In this document: in pieces, positions 1 to 10,414 of the stretch
Position numbering within the stretch: position 1 is the first letter of the stretch
Layout of the letters: each line of letters opens with the position of its first letter
Source: an uncultured Rhodospirillaceae bacterium
GTDB lineage: Bacteria > Pseudomonadota > Alphaproteobacteria > Rhodospirillales > Rhodospirillaceae
Reading direction: 5' to 3'
Length of the DNA: 64,000 nt
Assembly (NCBI GenBank): GCA_943787205.1
Contig: CALSLN010000013.1
Span: forward strand, 150,935-214,934
The notes under the pieces: generated by a model
The model's database searches: none
What the model saw: the letters and a program-made list of their open reading frames with translations, nothing else
What the model was told of the DNA's origin: nothing
Program-made: the position numbers and the translations under genes

Positions 1-413
1 AAAACTTGAAGAAGTTGAACGGGATGACGGATGTCAGGTTGGTTCAGCTCTTGGGGTTTGGAGTTGAGGCTCCATACGATCAGGTTAAAGCGCAAGCGGG
101 TCTAACCTACGAGGCTATGATCACCGACCGTGGTCTGACAGAGATTGCGACCTATGCTGACGGGATCGGTCCATGGAAGGTTCTCATTGTGCCGCAAGAC
201 CGTGATGGCAACCCGTTCCCTGCGACAGACTTGATTGCGCGTGCGCATAGCGCTGGGCTTGTGGTTCATGCGTATACGTTTCGGGACGAGCCTCGGTACC
301 TTATAAAGCCTTACAATGAGAATCCTGCGGAAGAGTACCGCCGGTTTTTTGCCCTCGGCTTGGACGGTGTTTTCTCTGATTTTCCTGCGACAGCTTTAGA
401 GGCCAGGCAGTAG
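1..413 (+). CDS. Glycerophosphodiester phosphodiesterase, C-terminal part
   Basis: The open frame runs in from the left edge of the window, so only about the last 135 residues are present. They match the end of the GlpQ-type TIM-barrel phosphodiesterase: a DGIGPWK segment, then AHSAGLVVHAYTFRDE, and a closing GLDGVFSDFP, the usual final strand of the family. These enzymes cleave glycerophosphodiesters to glycerol-3-phosphate and an alcohol, often in the periplasm. The metal-binding N-terminal half and any signal peptide lie outside the window, so location cannot be judged. The TTG at position 6 is not taken as the true start. Confidence 0.8.
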   Translation, partial: NLKKLNGMTDVRLVQLLGFGVEAPYDQVKAQAGLTYEAMITDRGLTEIATYADGIGPWKVLIVPQDRDGNPFPATDLIARAHSAGLVVHAYTFRDEPRYLIKPYNENPAEEYRRFFALGLDGVFSDFPATALEARQ

Positions 414-502
414 CTCATCGCGCAAGCGAGATTTTGCTTGATTTATGAGTGCGTCTGCGCAGAAATTTGGTCATGTTTGGATGCCAGAGAGGGTAGTTTG
501 TC

Positions 503-940
503 ATGTTCGATATTTCGGTTGAATCTGTGTGTCATATTATAGCTCAGGCTAGGGCCTTAGCTTTAGGCGCTGACCCTGATGGTGAAGCGCACGATCCTGA
601 TGCACAGGGCCGTAAAGAGCTTGTTCACGGTGATGTCGATGGTGACGACGAGTTCCTTGAAGATGATGAAGTCGTTGACGACGCTCTTCCCGAACTGACG
701 GACGATCACGACGAACTGCTCGATTTTATTGAGGGTCTCAATGAAGATGAACAGATTGAATTGGTCGTGATTTCATGGATCGGGCGTGGCACGTATACAA
801 TTGACGAATGGGAAGATGCTGCGGATACAGCACGCCTGGAACATAGCGCCAATACGGCAGAATACGTTCTAGGTCAGCCAAGAATTGCTGATTACCTGGA
901 GGAGGGGTTGTCCCAGCTGGGGTTTAGTTGTGACGCATAG
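503..940 (+). CDS. DUF3775 family protein
   Basis: A 145-residue acidic protein. The middle (about residues 30-75) is rich in Asp and Glu. The C-terminal half has the family pattern of a hydrophobic strand ending WIGRGTY, followed by a helical EWEDAADTAR segment and a final YLEEGLSQLGF. The function of DUF3775 is unknown. A GAGAGGG ribosome-binding sequence lies about 10 bases before the ATG. It stands alone between the phosphodiesterase and an oppositely oriented polysaccharide gene, with no clear operon partner. Confidence 0.75.
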   Translation: MFDISVESVCHIIAQARALALGADPDGEAHDPDAQGRKELVHGDVDGDDEFLEDDEVVDDALPELTDDHDELLDFIEGLNEDEQIELVVISWIGRGTYTIDEWEDAADTARLEHSANTAEYVLGQPRIADYLEEGLSQLGFSCDA

Positions 941-953
941 GCTTGCAAACGAT

Positions 954-1886
954 TCAATTGGGCCCGTTTAATATTGTATCCATTGCCTGCTCAGCGATGC
1001 TGGAATCTGCATTAATGAACGGGCTCTTTTCGCATGGTTCTTTCATGCACAAAGATTCGTTGATTGAGTCTATCAGCGTCTCGGCACTATCTGCGTAGAG
1101 TGCATGGCCGTTTTTGATATAGTTTTCAAATGTGTTTCTCCCGACATCGCTGAAAACGGTTGTCCTTATGCCGAATGCCAACGCTTCAATTGTAACCGAT
1201 GAAAATGAAGTGACATGATGATGAGCGTGACGAAGAAGCCAAAATAACGGCAAGCTCGTTGTGTCTTCTATCTCGTAATTGACTATACCGTGCTCAGCTA
1301 AAAGAGCGCTAAGCTCTGGTATGGTGTGGCGCCTTAAAGGGTGAACTCTAATCCACCATGACCAATTGTCGGGAGCGTCCGCCATTGCATCTAAAACGAA
1401 TTGAGGCAAAGGCTGAGGAATTGGTTGAAGGCTGACGATTATTTTTTTGTGCTTGGTAGTTCGCGCAATTAAATTTTTTGCATTGGCCTGGTTTGTTAAG
1501 TCAGTTGCGCCGTTGCGCCATTGATCAAGCCAGGGGTTGCCCCCAACTAGTCCCGAATGTTTCGAGCACCGTGGATTGAGATCTTTGTCTATATCGTCTT
1601 TTGTTTGTTGCCCCCAGCACCAGATTCTATCTGGCACAATATCGTATCCATTCTCGGGAGCTGCAGTAAGTTGCGTGTATAAACCGTGATGCGGCCCCAG
1701 CCGCCCGTGCTGTAAATCGACCGTCGGGATTCCTAATCGCCGTGCAGCAAGTACCAAACCCATGCCGAGCGAGTGACAGTATAGTGAAAGGAAAATGGCC
1801 TTTGGCATCATGCGGGTTAACGTGACTTCAAATAGCCGACTGAACCGTAAAACCTTTCCCATTTTCGTCGGTGGGCTGCGGAGCAA
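954..1886 (-). CDS. Surface polysaccharide glycosyltransferase-like protein, probably 5'-truncated
   Basis: A 310-residue protein resembling capsule or surface-carbohydrate biosynthesis proteins with a GT-B-like fold. Visible features are GIPTVDLQHGRLGPHHGLY (residues about 52-70), a WCWGQQTKDD segment, and a C-terminal donor-site-like region with HHHVTSFSSVTIEALAFG. Only a TTG start is available, and the frame stays open upstream to a stop at 1914-1916, so the N-terminus may be lost. That upstream part overlaps the open frame of the divergent NeuB-like gene, which would fit a junction between two fragments. Substrate is unknown. The neighbouring NeuB-like gene suggests a nonulosonate-containing glycan, which is inference. 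Confidence 0.5.
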   Translation of the reverse strand: MLRSPPTKMGKVLRFSRLFEVTLTRMMPKAIFLSLYCHSLGMGLVLAARRLGIPTVDLQHGRLGPHHGLYTQLTAAPENGYDIVPDRIWCWGQQTKDDIDKDLNPRCSKHSGLVGGNPWLDQWRNGATDLTNQANAKNLIARTTKHKKIIVSLQPIPQPLPQFVLDAMADAPDNWSWWIRVHPLRRHTIPELSALLAEHGIVNYEIEDTTSLPLFWLLRHAHHHVTSFSSVTIEALAFGIRTTVFSDVGRNTFENYIKNGHALYADSAETLIDSINESLCMKEPCEKSPFINADSSIAEQAMDTILNGPN

Positions 1887-2075
1887 AACCCACTCGATAT
1901 AGAAAGTCCCGTTCTAGCGGCGGCAAACCATGAATTTGAAACACTGCCGGTTAATTCAGATGTTTCGATTATCGGTCAAAAATTATCTAAGCGTGTAACT
2001 TTTATAGACGGTGGCGGTGAAGATCACACCAAGGGCATCAAGTTCTTACCCCTTGTAGATGACCGCTCAAGGCTT

Positions 2076-3437
2076 GTGGCGATTGCTCGCCCAGAATCAG
2101 GCTCCATCTATATTGAAGGCCGCACCATAAGTGACGAGAGCCCCGCTTTTATCATTGCTGAAATCGGGATCAATCATAACGGTAGCTTGGATAAGGCTAA
2201 GGCCCTCATTGATTTAGCGGCTGGTGCAGGTGCAGATAGCGCCAAATTTCAGATGCGCCACATGGACTCGCTCTACCGTAATGCTGGTAACCCCGATGAT
2301 GCTAGCGCTGATCTTGGGTCTCAATACACTCTAGACATATTGGCGAAATCGTTGCTTAGCGACGAAGATATGATTCGTGCTTTTGATTACTGCAAAGAGC
2401 GAGGCTTAACGCCGCTTTGTACTCCGTGGGACTTAGCGAGCGTCGACGTGCTCGAAGACTACGGGATTCTAGCTTACAAAGTTGCATCTGCAGATTTGAC
2501 AAACCATGAGCTTTTGTCGGCGCTTGCCCAAACGCGCAAGCCTCTATTTGTCTCGACGGGTATGTCGACCGAAGAAGAAATAAGGGAAAGTGTTGGGCTG
2601 CTTCAGCGCTACGGAACCAGCTACGTTCTCCTGCATTGCAACTCGACATATCCGGCACCTTTTAAGGACGTCAATCTGAAGTACCTCAATCGGCTTCGTG
2701 ATATTGGCAACTGTCTAGTTGGTTATTCCGGGCACGAAAGAGGGTATGAAGTTCCCATTGCAGCCGTTGCAATGGGCGCGAAGGTTATTGAAAAACACTT
2801 TACCGACGACCGTGAACAAGAGGGCAATGATCATAAAGTAAGTCTTTTGCCACATGAGTTTCGCGCAATGGTGCAATCGGTGCGGCACGTTGAGGAATCT
2901 ATGGGGTCTGGTGCCTTGAGGCTTGTTACTCAAGGCGAAAGGATGAACCGTGAGAACTTGGCTAAGAGTGTGATCTCGGTTGGTGACATTAAGAAAGGCG
3001 CAGAAATCACGCCGGCGTTGCTGCAAGTGCGTAGTCCGGGGAAGGGGCTCCAACCCAATCGTATGCACGAACTGATCGGTAAGCTCGCAAAACGTGATTT
3101 TTCTGCTGGCGATTTCTTTTATCCAGCTGACCTGTCAACCGACACTGTTGAGCCACGCCGGTATAAGTTCTCTCGGCCGTATGGCGTCCCAGTCCGCTAC
3201 CACGACTTTGCCAAGTTATCGTCGCTTGCTCCATTGGATTTTGTTGAGTTTCATCTTTCATACAAAGACATGGAGCTTGATCTTCACCAGTTTTTTGACG
3301 GCACCTATGACATGGATGTCGTCGTTCATAGCCCGGACCTATTTCCGGGCGACCACATTATGAATCTAGCGGAGGACGATCCGGTCTATCGCCAAAGGTC
3401 GGTGGACGAGCTGCAAAGGGTGACCTGCCCCCTATGA
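2076..3437 (+). pseudogene. NeuB/SpsE-type N-acylneuraminate synthase, 3' end cut off by an IS
   Basis: Residues from about 25 carry the NeuB TIM-barrel start, FIIAEIGINHNGSLDKA, followed by AKFQMRH, CTPWDLASVD, YKVASADLTNHELL and VGYSGHERGYEVPIAA. A SAF-like region (about residues 290-350) follows. NeuB enzymes condense phosphoenolpyruvate with an acylamino sugar to make sialic-acid-type nonulosonates. The protein then continues beyond the normal NeuB length (about 350 residues) into a second domain, RPYGVPVRYHDFAKL onward, as in the extended 700+ residue members. That domain is interrupted at 3421 by the IS; the last codons and the stop belong to the element. The GTG start is arbitrary because the same frame is open back to 1851. 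Confidence 0.8.
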
Positions 3438-4325
3438 GTGGTCCAGTTGATCTGAGAGAGCCCGGACGTTTTCAAGGTATTGCGGTTTGACGGTTTGAGG
3501 CAAGACCGTCTGTGGCGCGGGTGGTCTGTAGCCCAGAGAACTATGCGGTCTGAAGGTGTTGTAGTGGTGCCGCCAACTCTCGATCAGAACCTTGGCTTCC
3601 TTCAGAGTGAAGAAGATCTCGCTGTTCAGGCACTCATCCCTGAGCTTGCCGTTGAAGCTCTCGTTGTAGCCATTTTCCCAGGGTGAACCTGGCTCAATGT
3701 AGAGGGTCTTTACACCCATACGTTCAAGCCACTCCCTGACAGCAATGGCCGTAAACTCAGAACCGTTGTCAGAGCGGATATGGTCCGGTGGCCCTCTCTC
3801 AGCAAACAACTCGGATAGACAATGCAGCACATCATCTGATCTGAGCCGCCGCTCCACCTGGATCGCCAGGCTCTCCCGCGTGTACTCGTCTATGACTGTC
3901 AGCATCTTGATTGCTCTCCCATCGTGGGTGCGGTCCTGAACAAAGTCATAGGACCAGACATGGTTCGGCCAACATGCTCTGAGACGGATACACGAACCGT
4001 CGTTCAGCCATAGCCGGCCTCTCTTTGGTTGTTTGCTGGGAACTCTCAGCCCCTCACGCCGCCAGATGCGCCACACACGCTTCAGGTTCACATGCCAGCC
4101 TTCAGCACGAAGCAATGCGCCGATACGGCGATAGCCATAGCGGCCATACTCAGAGGCCAGGCGGATGATCGCCTGTGTTAGGGCATCTTCGTCATCCAGG
4201 ACTATGGGCTGACGCCTCTGCGTGGAGCGATGTTGGCCAAGAACCCGGCAGGCACGCCGTTCTGAGACCCCGCAAGCCCCTTGAACATGTTCAACGGCAA
4301 TACGGCGGCGTGCGGGGCTTAGTAG
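3432..4325 (-). CDS. IS transposase OrfB, copy 1 (post-frameshift frame)
   Basis: Same protein as described for copy 3, encoded on the minus strand. The integrase catalytic core with DDE residues is complete. The start given is the first codon after the predicted slip. Confidence 0.9.
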   Translation of the reverse strand, partial: LLSPARRRIAVEHVQGACGVSERRACRVLGQHRSTQRRQPIVLDDEDALTQAIIRLASEYGRYGYRRIGALLRAEGWHVNLKRVWRIWRREGLRVPSKQPKRGRLWLNDGSCIRLRACWPNHVWSYDFVQDRTHDGRAIKMLTVIDEYTRESLAIQVERRLRSDDVLHCLSELFAERGPPDHIRSDNGSEFTAIAVREWLERMGVKTLYIEPGSPWENGYNESFNGKLRDECLNSEIFFTLKEAKVLIESWRHHYNTFRPHSSLGYRPPAPQTVLPQTVKPQYLENVRALSDQLDHS

Positions 4326-4597
4326 TTTCCCGAGAGCGCCTCGTTTAGGATCATCTTATCCAGAGTGAGATCAGAGACGGCCTTGCGAAGCCGAGCATTC
4401 TCCTTCTCCAGGTCCTTCAGGCGTTTAGCCTGATCAGACTTCAGACCGCCATACTCCTTGCGCCAGCGGTAATAGCTCTGTTCCGATATACCAAGGGACT
4501 TGCAGATCAATCCGATCTTCTCGCCCTGGGAAAGCCGCACCTCGGCCTCCCGGACCATACCTAGTATCTGTTCTGCTGTGTAACGTTTCCGGCTCAT
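4319..4597 (-). CDS. IS transposase OrfA, copy 1
   Basis: The 92-residue helix-turn-helix OrfA, identical in sequence to the other four copies. A GGAGGACG ribosome-binding sequence precedes the ATG. Confidence 0.9.
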   Translation of the reverse strand: MSRKRYTAEQILGMVREAEVRLSQGEKIGLICKSLGISEQSYYRWRKEYGGLKSDQAKRLKDLEKENARLRKAVSDLTLDKMILNEALSGNY

Positions 4598-4672
4598 CGT
4601 CGTCCTCCTATCAAGGCTTAGATTAACCGGACTCTCTCAATTTGCATGGATCACTTTTTGGGAGGCAGGCCA

Positions 4673-5163
4673 ATTCTCGATATGATTGCTCAGCTTAGTA
4701 CCGACGCCAGTGCGGGGTTCTCGTTTGGACTCTTCATGCCGGACGTCAGTGCTCTGCCACCCCTCATGTCCAAAGTTTAAATCAAGGCGCACGTTGGGCT
4801 GACGACATGCTACGGACTCTTCGGAACGCTCGGATCGTAGTTAATGTCGATGTGGACGCGTTTGGCAATCAGCCACCTAATATGCGTTTGATAGAAGCGA
4901 CGGGTGCGGGTGCGTTTCTAATAACGCCATACCATCCAGAGCTCAAAAATTTCTTTGAGCCAGGGGTCGAGGTGGAAACTTTCCGCACTGAAAACGAACT
5001 GGTGTCCAAACTTCTATACTATCTTGATAACCCGGATAGATGTTCAGAAATCGCACGTAATGGCCAGGTGCGGTGTCTAAAAGATCATGCTCTAAAAGAC
5101 CGGGCTCTGTGGTTTAGGGACATCATGAGCGAAGCGCTGGAAGAAAAAATTTCCCGCGCGTAG
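4673..5163 (+). pseudogene. Glycosyltransferase C-terminal fragment (CgeB-like)
   Basis: The recognisable part (from about 4783) reads WADDMLRTLRNARIVVNV, then PPNMRLIEATGAGAFLITPYHPEL and a helix ending in FRTENELVSKLLYYL. This is the C-terminal nucleotide-sugar-binding half of CgeB/GT4-like glycosyltransferases. The N-terminal half is absent because the IS lies directly upstream. Between 4673 and 4778 a second frame reads ILDMIAQLSTDASAGF up to a stop; one missing T in the TTT at 4776-4778 would join it to the main frame. This is probably a leftover of the polysaccharide locus brought next to the IS. Confidence 0.6.
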
Positions 5164-5165
5164 TT

Positions 5166-6143
5166 TTATTTGTTGGACCGGCTGTGCCAGCGCCATGCGT
5201 CTGAAATTAATGTAGGGAGGGTCTGAGCGTCTGGGCGCCCAGCCTAACAGATCACGGGCATATGCTCCGTTCGCTACTAACGATGGGGGGTCGCCTGGCC
5301 ATGGCTGGTCCGACCGCAAAGGGAATTTCTTTGCCAGTTACGCGTTCCGCTTCTTTTATAACCTCAAGGACTGAGTAGCCGGTGCCTGTTCCTAAGTTTG
5401 CGAACGTTGTTGTTGGTTCATTCTCTAGGAGGCTCAGGGCTAAGACGTGTGCATCGGCAAGGTCAGAGACGTGGATGTAGTCACGAATGCAGGTGCCGTC
5501 GGTTGTCTGGTATGTATCACCATAGACTGTAAGGCTTTGCGAGCCCGACGCGGCATTCAAGACGTTGGGGGATTAAGTGAGGTTCTGGGTCGTGGTCTTC
5601 GCCAATATCGCCATCTCTATCTGCTCCAGCAGCGTTGAAATACCGCAATGCAACGGAAGATAATCCGTCTGATTCCTTCCGTAATGAAAGCATTTGCTCA
5701 ACGCGCAGTTTAGATTCGCCATAAGGGCTAATGGGTTTGGCAGTTTCAGATTCAGAGATGGGGACGGTATCCGGAATGCCATAGATTGCGCATGTAGAGG
5801 AGAACACGAGCCGACGAATGTTCATTGCCTTCATTTCATCGAGAAGATTCCTCGTGCCCTCTACGTTGTTGAGGATATAGCGCTCAGGGTGACTGACAGA
5901 CTCTGAAACAATGGCGAGAGCCGCAAAATGCATAACGGCGACGGGATTATGCCGGGCGATGACTTCCGCTAGCCTCTCTTTTTGAAGTAAGTCGCCAACT
6001 TCAAGCGGGCCCCACTGGACAGCCTCACGGTGCCCGCGGGAAAGGTTGTCATAGGTTACGGGGGTGTGGCCGGCAGCGGCTAACGCCTTGCACGCATGGC
6101 TTCCGACATAACCAGCGCCACCGGTGACAAGGACTACAGCCAT
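5166..6143 (-). pseudogene. galE: UDP-glucose 4-epimerase, frameshifted
   Basis: The N-terminal 190 residues are typical GalE: Rossmann motif TGGAGYVGSHACKAL, FAALAIVSESV, then the SSTCAIYG and SPYGESKLRVE catalytic region (Tyr-x3-Lys) and ALRYFNAAGAD. Three shifts follow, at 5567-5571 (G5), about 5298-5304 and 5219-5221 (GGG). Removing one base at each restores HLIP-VLNAASG, then GDPPSLVANGAYARDLLGWAP, then LPTLISDAWRWHSRSNK and a stop, giving about 324 residues, the normal length. GalE interconverts UDP-glucose and UDP-galactose for surface glycans. Its start lies 9 bases from the stop of the upstream glycosyltransferase gene, so the two form one transcription unit. The shifts are either sequencing insertions or inactivating mutations. 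Confidence 0.85.
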
Positions 6144-6152
6144 TAATTGTTC

Positions 6153-7437
6153 TCAGCGTTTTGATGCACGAGCGTTCTCGACAACGGAATGGAAGAGTGT
6201 CTTGTACGCTAGGCCTTGTGCCGACAGCGAGTATTTATTCTCAATTAAGGATCTACCTCTATCGCCACAGTCCTTTAAGGCATCCAAGTTGCTTAAGGCT
6301 TCTGCAATTGTCGTTGCCATTTCCCCGATATTACCAGCGCGAGCCAGAAAGCCGTTTTCCTCGTGACGGATGACATCCGATATTCCACCAACATCAAATC
6401 CGACAACCGGTGTTCCGCAGCTCATCGATTCAAGAATAATGTTTGGCAGGTTGTCTTGTTTAGATGGCAGCGCTGTGAGGTCGGCTGCGCTATACATTAG
6501 GGCCGTCATATTGTCGTCAGTCAGGAAGTCGATTTGTCCGACTTGGAACGGTGCGTCAATGTCCAGGATGTGACTATCCCCCACGCCTAATAACATTAAG
6601 TTCTGGTTGTCTGGAACAAGGGATAGGGCATGAACCAGCTCTCTGAATCCCTTGCGCGCTAAACCGATATGATTTGAAACAAATAAGATGATCTTGACGT
6701 CTTGGGGCAAGTTCAGCGTAGTCCGGGCCTTCATTTTATCGATAGGCCTGAAAATATCTGTTTCGACGCTGTTCGGGATTGTCGTCGCATTAAATTTAGA
6801 AAGCAGTGTGCTTTTTCTCGCTTCTTCAGCGAGCCCATTTAATTGGCGCGACTATGTGCAGCATCTCGCTTGGCCAAGCGTCAAAAATTCTTTTCTTGGC
6901 ATCGAATACTTGTCGGGCCAAATCGTGCTCCGCATTTGATCCCAGAAGGGGGCATGCGCCACATGTATCTGTATATTTCCCGCAGCCTTGGTCGTAGTGG
7001 CACCCACCTGTAAAGGTATTCATATCGTGTAGTGTCCAGACCACAGGACATTTAGTTCGACTGGCCGTGAAAAACTGATGGTAGCCAACGAATCTCGAGA
7101 CCCAATGCAAATTTATGATATCCGCACTTGGACGTTGGATGAAGAAGTTCTCATCCCAATCGACCTGTTCCTGACTAAACAGTTCTATGTCAGGACTTCT
7201 GGTTTCGGCGTACAAATTGTACGCAGCATCCAGCCGCGCCCTAGCGTTTTGCCTGTGAGATACCTGGTCGGGTGAGGGGTCCTGAACAAACTGTTCTATC
7301 GAAGGGTCGTTTATTGTCTTCTCTTTGACGAAATAGGTGCTGTCTTCACCAATTTTCCGCAAACCCTTGTGGAGGCGGTGTGCCGCTCGAGCGGCCCCTC
7401 CGTGGTGGTCGTTGGTGTTGATGAGGACGATACGCAA
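6153..7437 (-). pseudogene. GT4-family glycosyltransferase, frameshifted
   Basis: The N-terminal half (7437 down to about 6836) begins MRIVLINTNDHHGGAARAA and contains VVWTLHDMNTFTGGCHY and a Cys-rich CGKYTDTCGACP, typical of colanic-acid-type GT4 enzymes. The C-terminal half has the donor-binding signature LPSKQDNLPNIILESMSCGTP followed by GGISDVI. The halves are separated by one frameshift at the CCC run 6834-6836; deleting one base restores KWLAEEARKST and a continuous protein of about 427 residues. It lies directly upstream of galE in the same direction. The acceptor sugar is unknown. Confidence 0.85.
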
Positions 7438-7548
7438 GGATCAATAGTCCTTAATAGGCTGAGAAGAGGCTTTAAACTTAACGGATTGCTGATGTGCTGT
7501 CATCGGTGCAGCTTTGTAGTCGAAGGCCATATTTTCCCATACACTGTG

Positions 7549-8358
7549 ATGAAACTAAACATACGGATGGAATTCATGCTTCGCGATGCCTTTGGAGAAA
7601 TCGTAGCTCAGCTTACTCCTGAGATCGGGCGTTGGCCGCGCCGCGAGCCTGGCGAAATGCTGGTGGCAGGAAAGTTTCTGAAATATGCGGATATGCATAG
7701 TTTCTATTACCAAACCAGGCAGATTTTTGGTGATGGTCTATACCGCTTTACGTGCGGTAGCGATTCGCCAGTTATTCTTGATTGTGGCGCGCATATTGGT
7801 TTGGCGTCTCTGTTTTTTTAAAGAAAGATTATCCTGACGCGAAAATTCGAGCGTTTGAGGCAGATCCAAATATTGCAGATCTCTGCCGCTCTAATTTAGA
7901 AGCTTTTGGTCACGGTGACGTTGCTGTTGACGCTTTGGCTGTATGGACTGGGAATGATGGTGTCGTGTTCACTGACAGCAAAGATGATGCCGGTCACGTT
8001 GACGCGGAATCCGAGGCTGGAATAACCGTTTCCAACTATTCGATTAAAAGATGTCATTGAAAGTGAGCGTGTTCACTTGCTCAAACTCGACGTCGAAGGT
8101 GCCGAATACAAAATCATTGAAGATTGTGGAGACGCGCTTCTGAATGTTGAGCGCATGGTTATCGAGGTTCATGCATTTCGGTCTGGGGACGGAAGGGTTG
8201 GTGCATTGCTCGCGCAGTTAGAGAGCCTGGGCTTTCATTATGTTTTGGATGACCTTCACCAAGCGACATGGATGGAACCGGATGAGCCACCACCGTTTGC
8301 GATATGCTCCACAGACAAATATATCGTAACGGTGTTTGCATGGCAGAGCCCAGTCTAG
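7549..8358 (+). pseudogene. FkbM-family methyltransferase, frameshifted
   Basis: Three frame segments together make an FkbM SAM-dependent methyltransferase: PVILDCGAHIGLASLFF (motif I), then KIRAFEADPNIADLCRSNL, then VHLLKLDVEGAEYKIIEDC, the family's hallmark VEGAE. Breaks occur at the T7 run 7813-7819, where one T appears to be missing, and at about 8030-8041, where one base is extra. FkbM enzymes usually O-methylate sugars or polyketides, which fits the glycan locus. The ATG at 7549 is the likely start, but the frame is open further upstream. It is divergent from the glycosyltransferase gene, with about 110 bp between them for promoters. Confidence 0.75.
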
Positions 8359-8486
8359 TCTAGCCAGAGTGTCTATTGGGGTAGCGGTCTAAACTCTCGC
8401 CTTGTTGAATAAGACGTTTATTGGTGAACGACCTGTGAATATCGTAAACTGATGATGTTTCTCAAAGTGACCCAGGATTTAAAAAC

Positions 8487-8975
8487 ATGCGGTTCTTGCC
8501 AGCACTAGCCATAGTTACTGTAATCGGCCTCTTGGTGAATCAGGGTGCGAACGCTCAGATACACACACAAGATGAGATCAACAAAGCGCGGAGCGAGATT
8601 TGGGCGATCGAGCAATCAATCTATGCAAGCCGTGGCGAGGGTGATTTCGAGCCCTATATCAACGGTGCGTCAGAATATTATATCGCGCCATTTCCGACCG
8701 CCGGTTGGGTCCCTGGCAAAGATGGGTTGAGGCGAACCGGCGCGGGCTTAAAAGGTAATAGCCAAGAAAAATTGGCCATGAATTTGAAGGCGTTTACGCT
8801 GGATGGTGATACGGCTGTAATTTATTATCTAAACCACCGAACTGTGCGGCCAGCTGGCGAAGTCGTCGATGAATGGTATGAGGTCATGCACGTCTGGCTG
8901 CGAGATGGCGACAGTTGGAAAATACTTGCAAGTATGCCGCGCCGAGCCATCAATTATGAGCCGCCGCAAGAATGA
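8487..8975 (+). CDS. Secreted SnoaL/DUF4440-like protein
   Basis: A 162-residue protein with a Sec signal peptide (residues 1-24, hydrophobic core then ANA, cleavage before QIH). The mature part is a small NTF2-like fold domain: an N-terminal helix (EIWAIEQSIYASRG), GDTAVIYYLNHRT, then WYEVMHVWLRDGDSWKILASMPR, the usual final strands of SnoaL/DUF4440 proteins. Catalytic function cannot be predicted. It stands alone, 24 bases before the decayed kinase gene. Confidence 0.7.
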   Translation: MRFLPALAIVTVIGLLVNQGANAQIHTQDEINKARSEIWAIEQSIYASRGEGDFEPYINGASEYYIAPFPTAGWVPGKDGLRRTGAGLKGNSQEKLAMNLKAFTLDGDTAVIYYLNHRTVRPAGEVVDEWYEVMHVWLRDGDSWKILASMPRRAINYEPPQE

Positions 8976-8998
8976 TCCAGTAAACCGAGCTCAATTTC

Positions 8999-10377
8999 AT
9001 GCTCATGAAGCGATTGTTCCACACTGCATTATTTCTATCGCTCCCCTTCTTTCTTGGTGGGGTTGCGCTGGCCTATTTTGATTTCTTTAACTCCATCAGC
9101 CGCCTGCCTTGTATGGCTGGCTGGCTTTGTTGGTTTGCTCCTTCTCTTGTATCGCCCAATAAAAGGCCTCGGCGAGGTTGCTAGCTACCTTTCTCAACTT
9201 GAGGAGGTGCCGGGCACTCCTCCACCCGAGATCAAGGGTTTGGTCGGAAGCGAAGGTTTACTCTCAGGTGCTAACCGGCATGAGTCGGCTGGTTCAGCGA
9301 CACTCGGAGACAGGGCAAAGGGCCCAGGCCGAATTAAACATCCTTATCGATAAGCTGCCTATGCCATTGCTTCAGGTCGATACTCATAGACGGGTGATCA
9401 GGGCAAAATCGCGCAGCAGCCAAGTTGACAGGCGAGGGGCGCCCTTGGTCGTGACCTTGTGTTTTCGCTGCGTCATCCAGAGCTAATAGCCGCTGTTGAC
9501 CAAACTATTGCGACGCATGAAAGCGCTCATATAGAGATGACTCTTGGCGCTCCTGTTGAGCAAACGTTTATCGGCCATGTTGTTGCGCCAGACCCTACTG
9601 TTGATCAAGACGCTGTGCTTATCGTTTTTGGTGATATTACAGAGGTGGTTCAAGGGGAGCGCATGCGGGTGGATTTTGTGACAAACGCGAGTCACGAAAT
9701 TCGTTCACCGCTCGCTACCCTGGCAGGATGTATCGAGTCGTTGCAGGGGCCGGCAAAGAACGACCCAGACGGACAGGAAAAGTTTCTTAACCTGGCTAGT
9801 ATTGAGGCGAAGCGTATGACGACGCTCGTCAGTGACCTTTTATCTCTCTCTCAAATCGAAGTGAGCCAACACATCGCGCCCTCAGACTCCGTGGATATGG
9901 CTTCTGTCTTCTAAATTCGGGTCATTGGGGCCATGGCCGCGAGTCCGGACGGGAAGGCAACTGATATTGAGACGAGTAATCCCGAATGACTTACCGAAGG
10001 TCATAGGAGAACGATAGTGAAATTCAGCAGGTGTTCCAGAATTTGCTAGCCAATGCTGCGCGGTATGGCGGCGAGCGGGTCAAAGTTTCCGCGGCCGTCG
10101 TCGAAAAAAACACCAATGGCAGGCGTGAGCGGTCGCGTGGTCAAAGTTGAAGTCAGGGATTGGGGGCAGGGCATAGATCCGGTCCATATCCCACGGCTAA
10201 CGGAGCGCTTTTATCGTGTTGATACTGTGAGAAGTAGAGAGCTCGGTGGCACGGGGCTTGGTCTGGCGATCGTGAAGCACGTGGTAAATAGAACATCGTG
10301 GAGTCATGGAAATTGAGTCAGTGGTTAACGAAGGGACTGTCTTTTCGATCTATCTCCCGACCGTGACTCAATCTTAA
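8999..10377 (+). pseudogene. PhoR-type sensor histidine kinase, heavily frameshifted
   Basis: Pieces in different frames line up as one kinase: two N-terminal membrane segments (about 8999-9160), a PAS-like stretch (LPMPLLQVDTHRRVIRA), VFGDITEVVQGERMRVDFVTNASHEIRSPLATL with the phospho-acceptor His at 9693-9695, the N-box [13 protein letters not shown], and the G-boxes [11 protein letters not shown] and [13 protein letters not shown], ending YLPTVTQS. At least six shifts are needed, and the part between the H- and N-boxes (9915-10020) also reads poorly. This is more damage than at other loci, so true pseudogenisation is likely here. No response regulator gene is adjacent. Confidence 0.8.
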
Positions 10378-10414
10378 TGTCTCGAACTTATACGCGTCTA
10401 GGCGCGGTGAGGCA

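Larger units (their letters stand above)
3421..4672 (-). mobile_element. IS3-family (IS407-group) insertion sequence, copy 1
   Basis: A 1,252-bp element with imperfect terminal inverted repeats: TGGCCTGCCTCCC at the transposase-proximal end (4672 inward) and TGACCTGCCCCCT at the distal end. The ends are TG...CA. It carries orfA and orfB joined by a predicted -1 frameshift. Flanking bases (AAAGGG on the left, ATTCTC on the right) show no target duplication. It cuts the NeuB-like gene on one side and a glycosyltransferase fragment on the other. Confidence 0.95.

Noticed and set aside
3480..3939. Plus-strand frames inside IS copy 1, repeated in the other copies
   Set aside because: They are antisense shadows of orfB, the same in every copy, with no ribosome-binding site or protein-like features.
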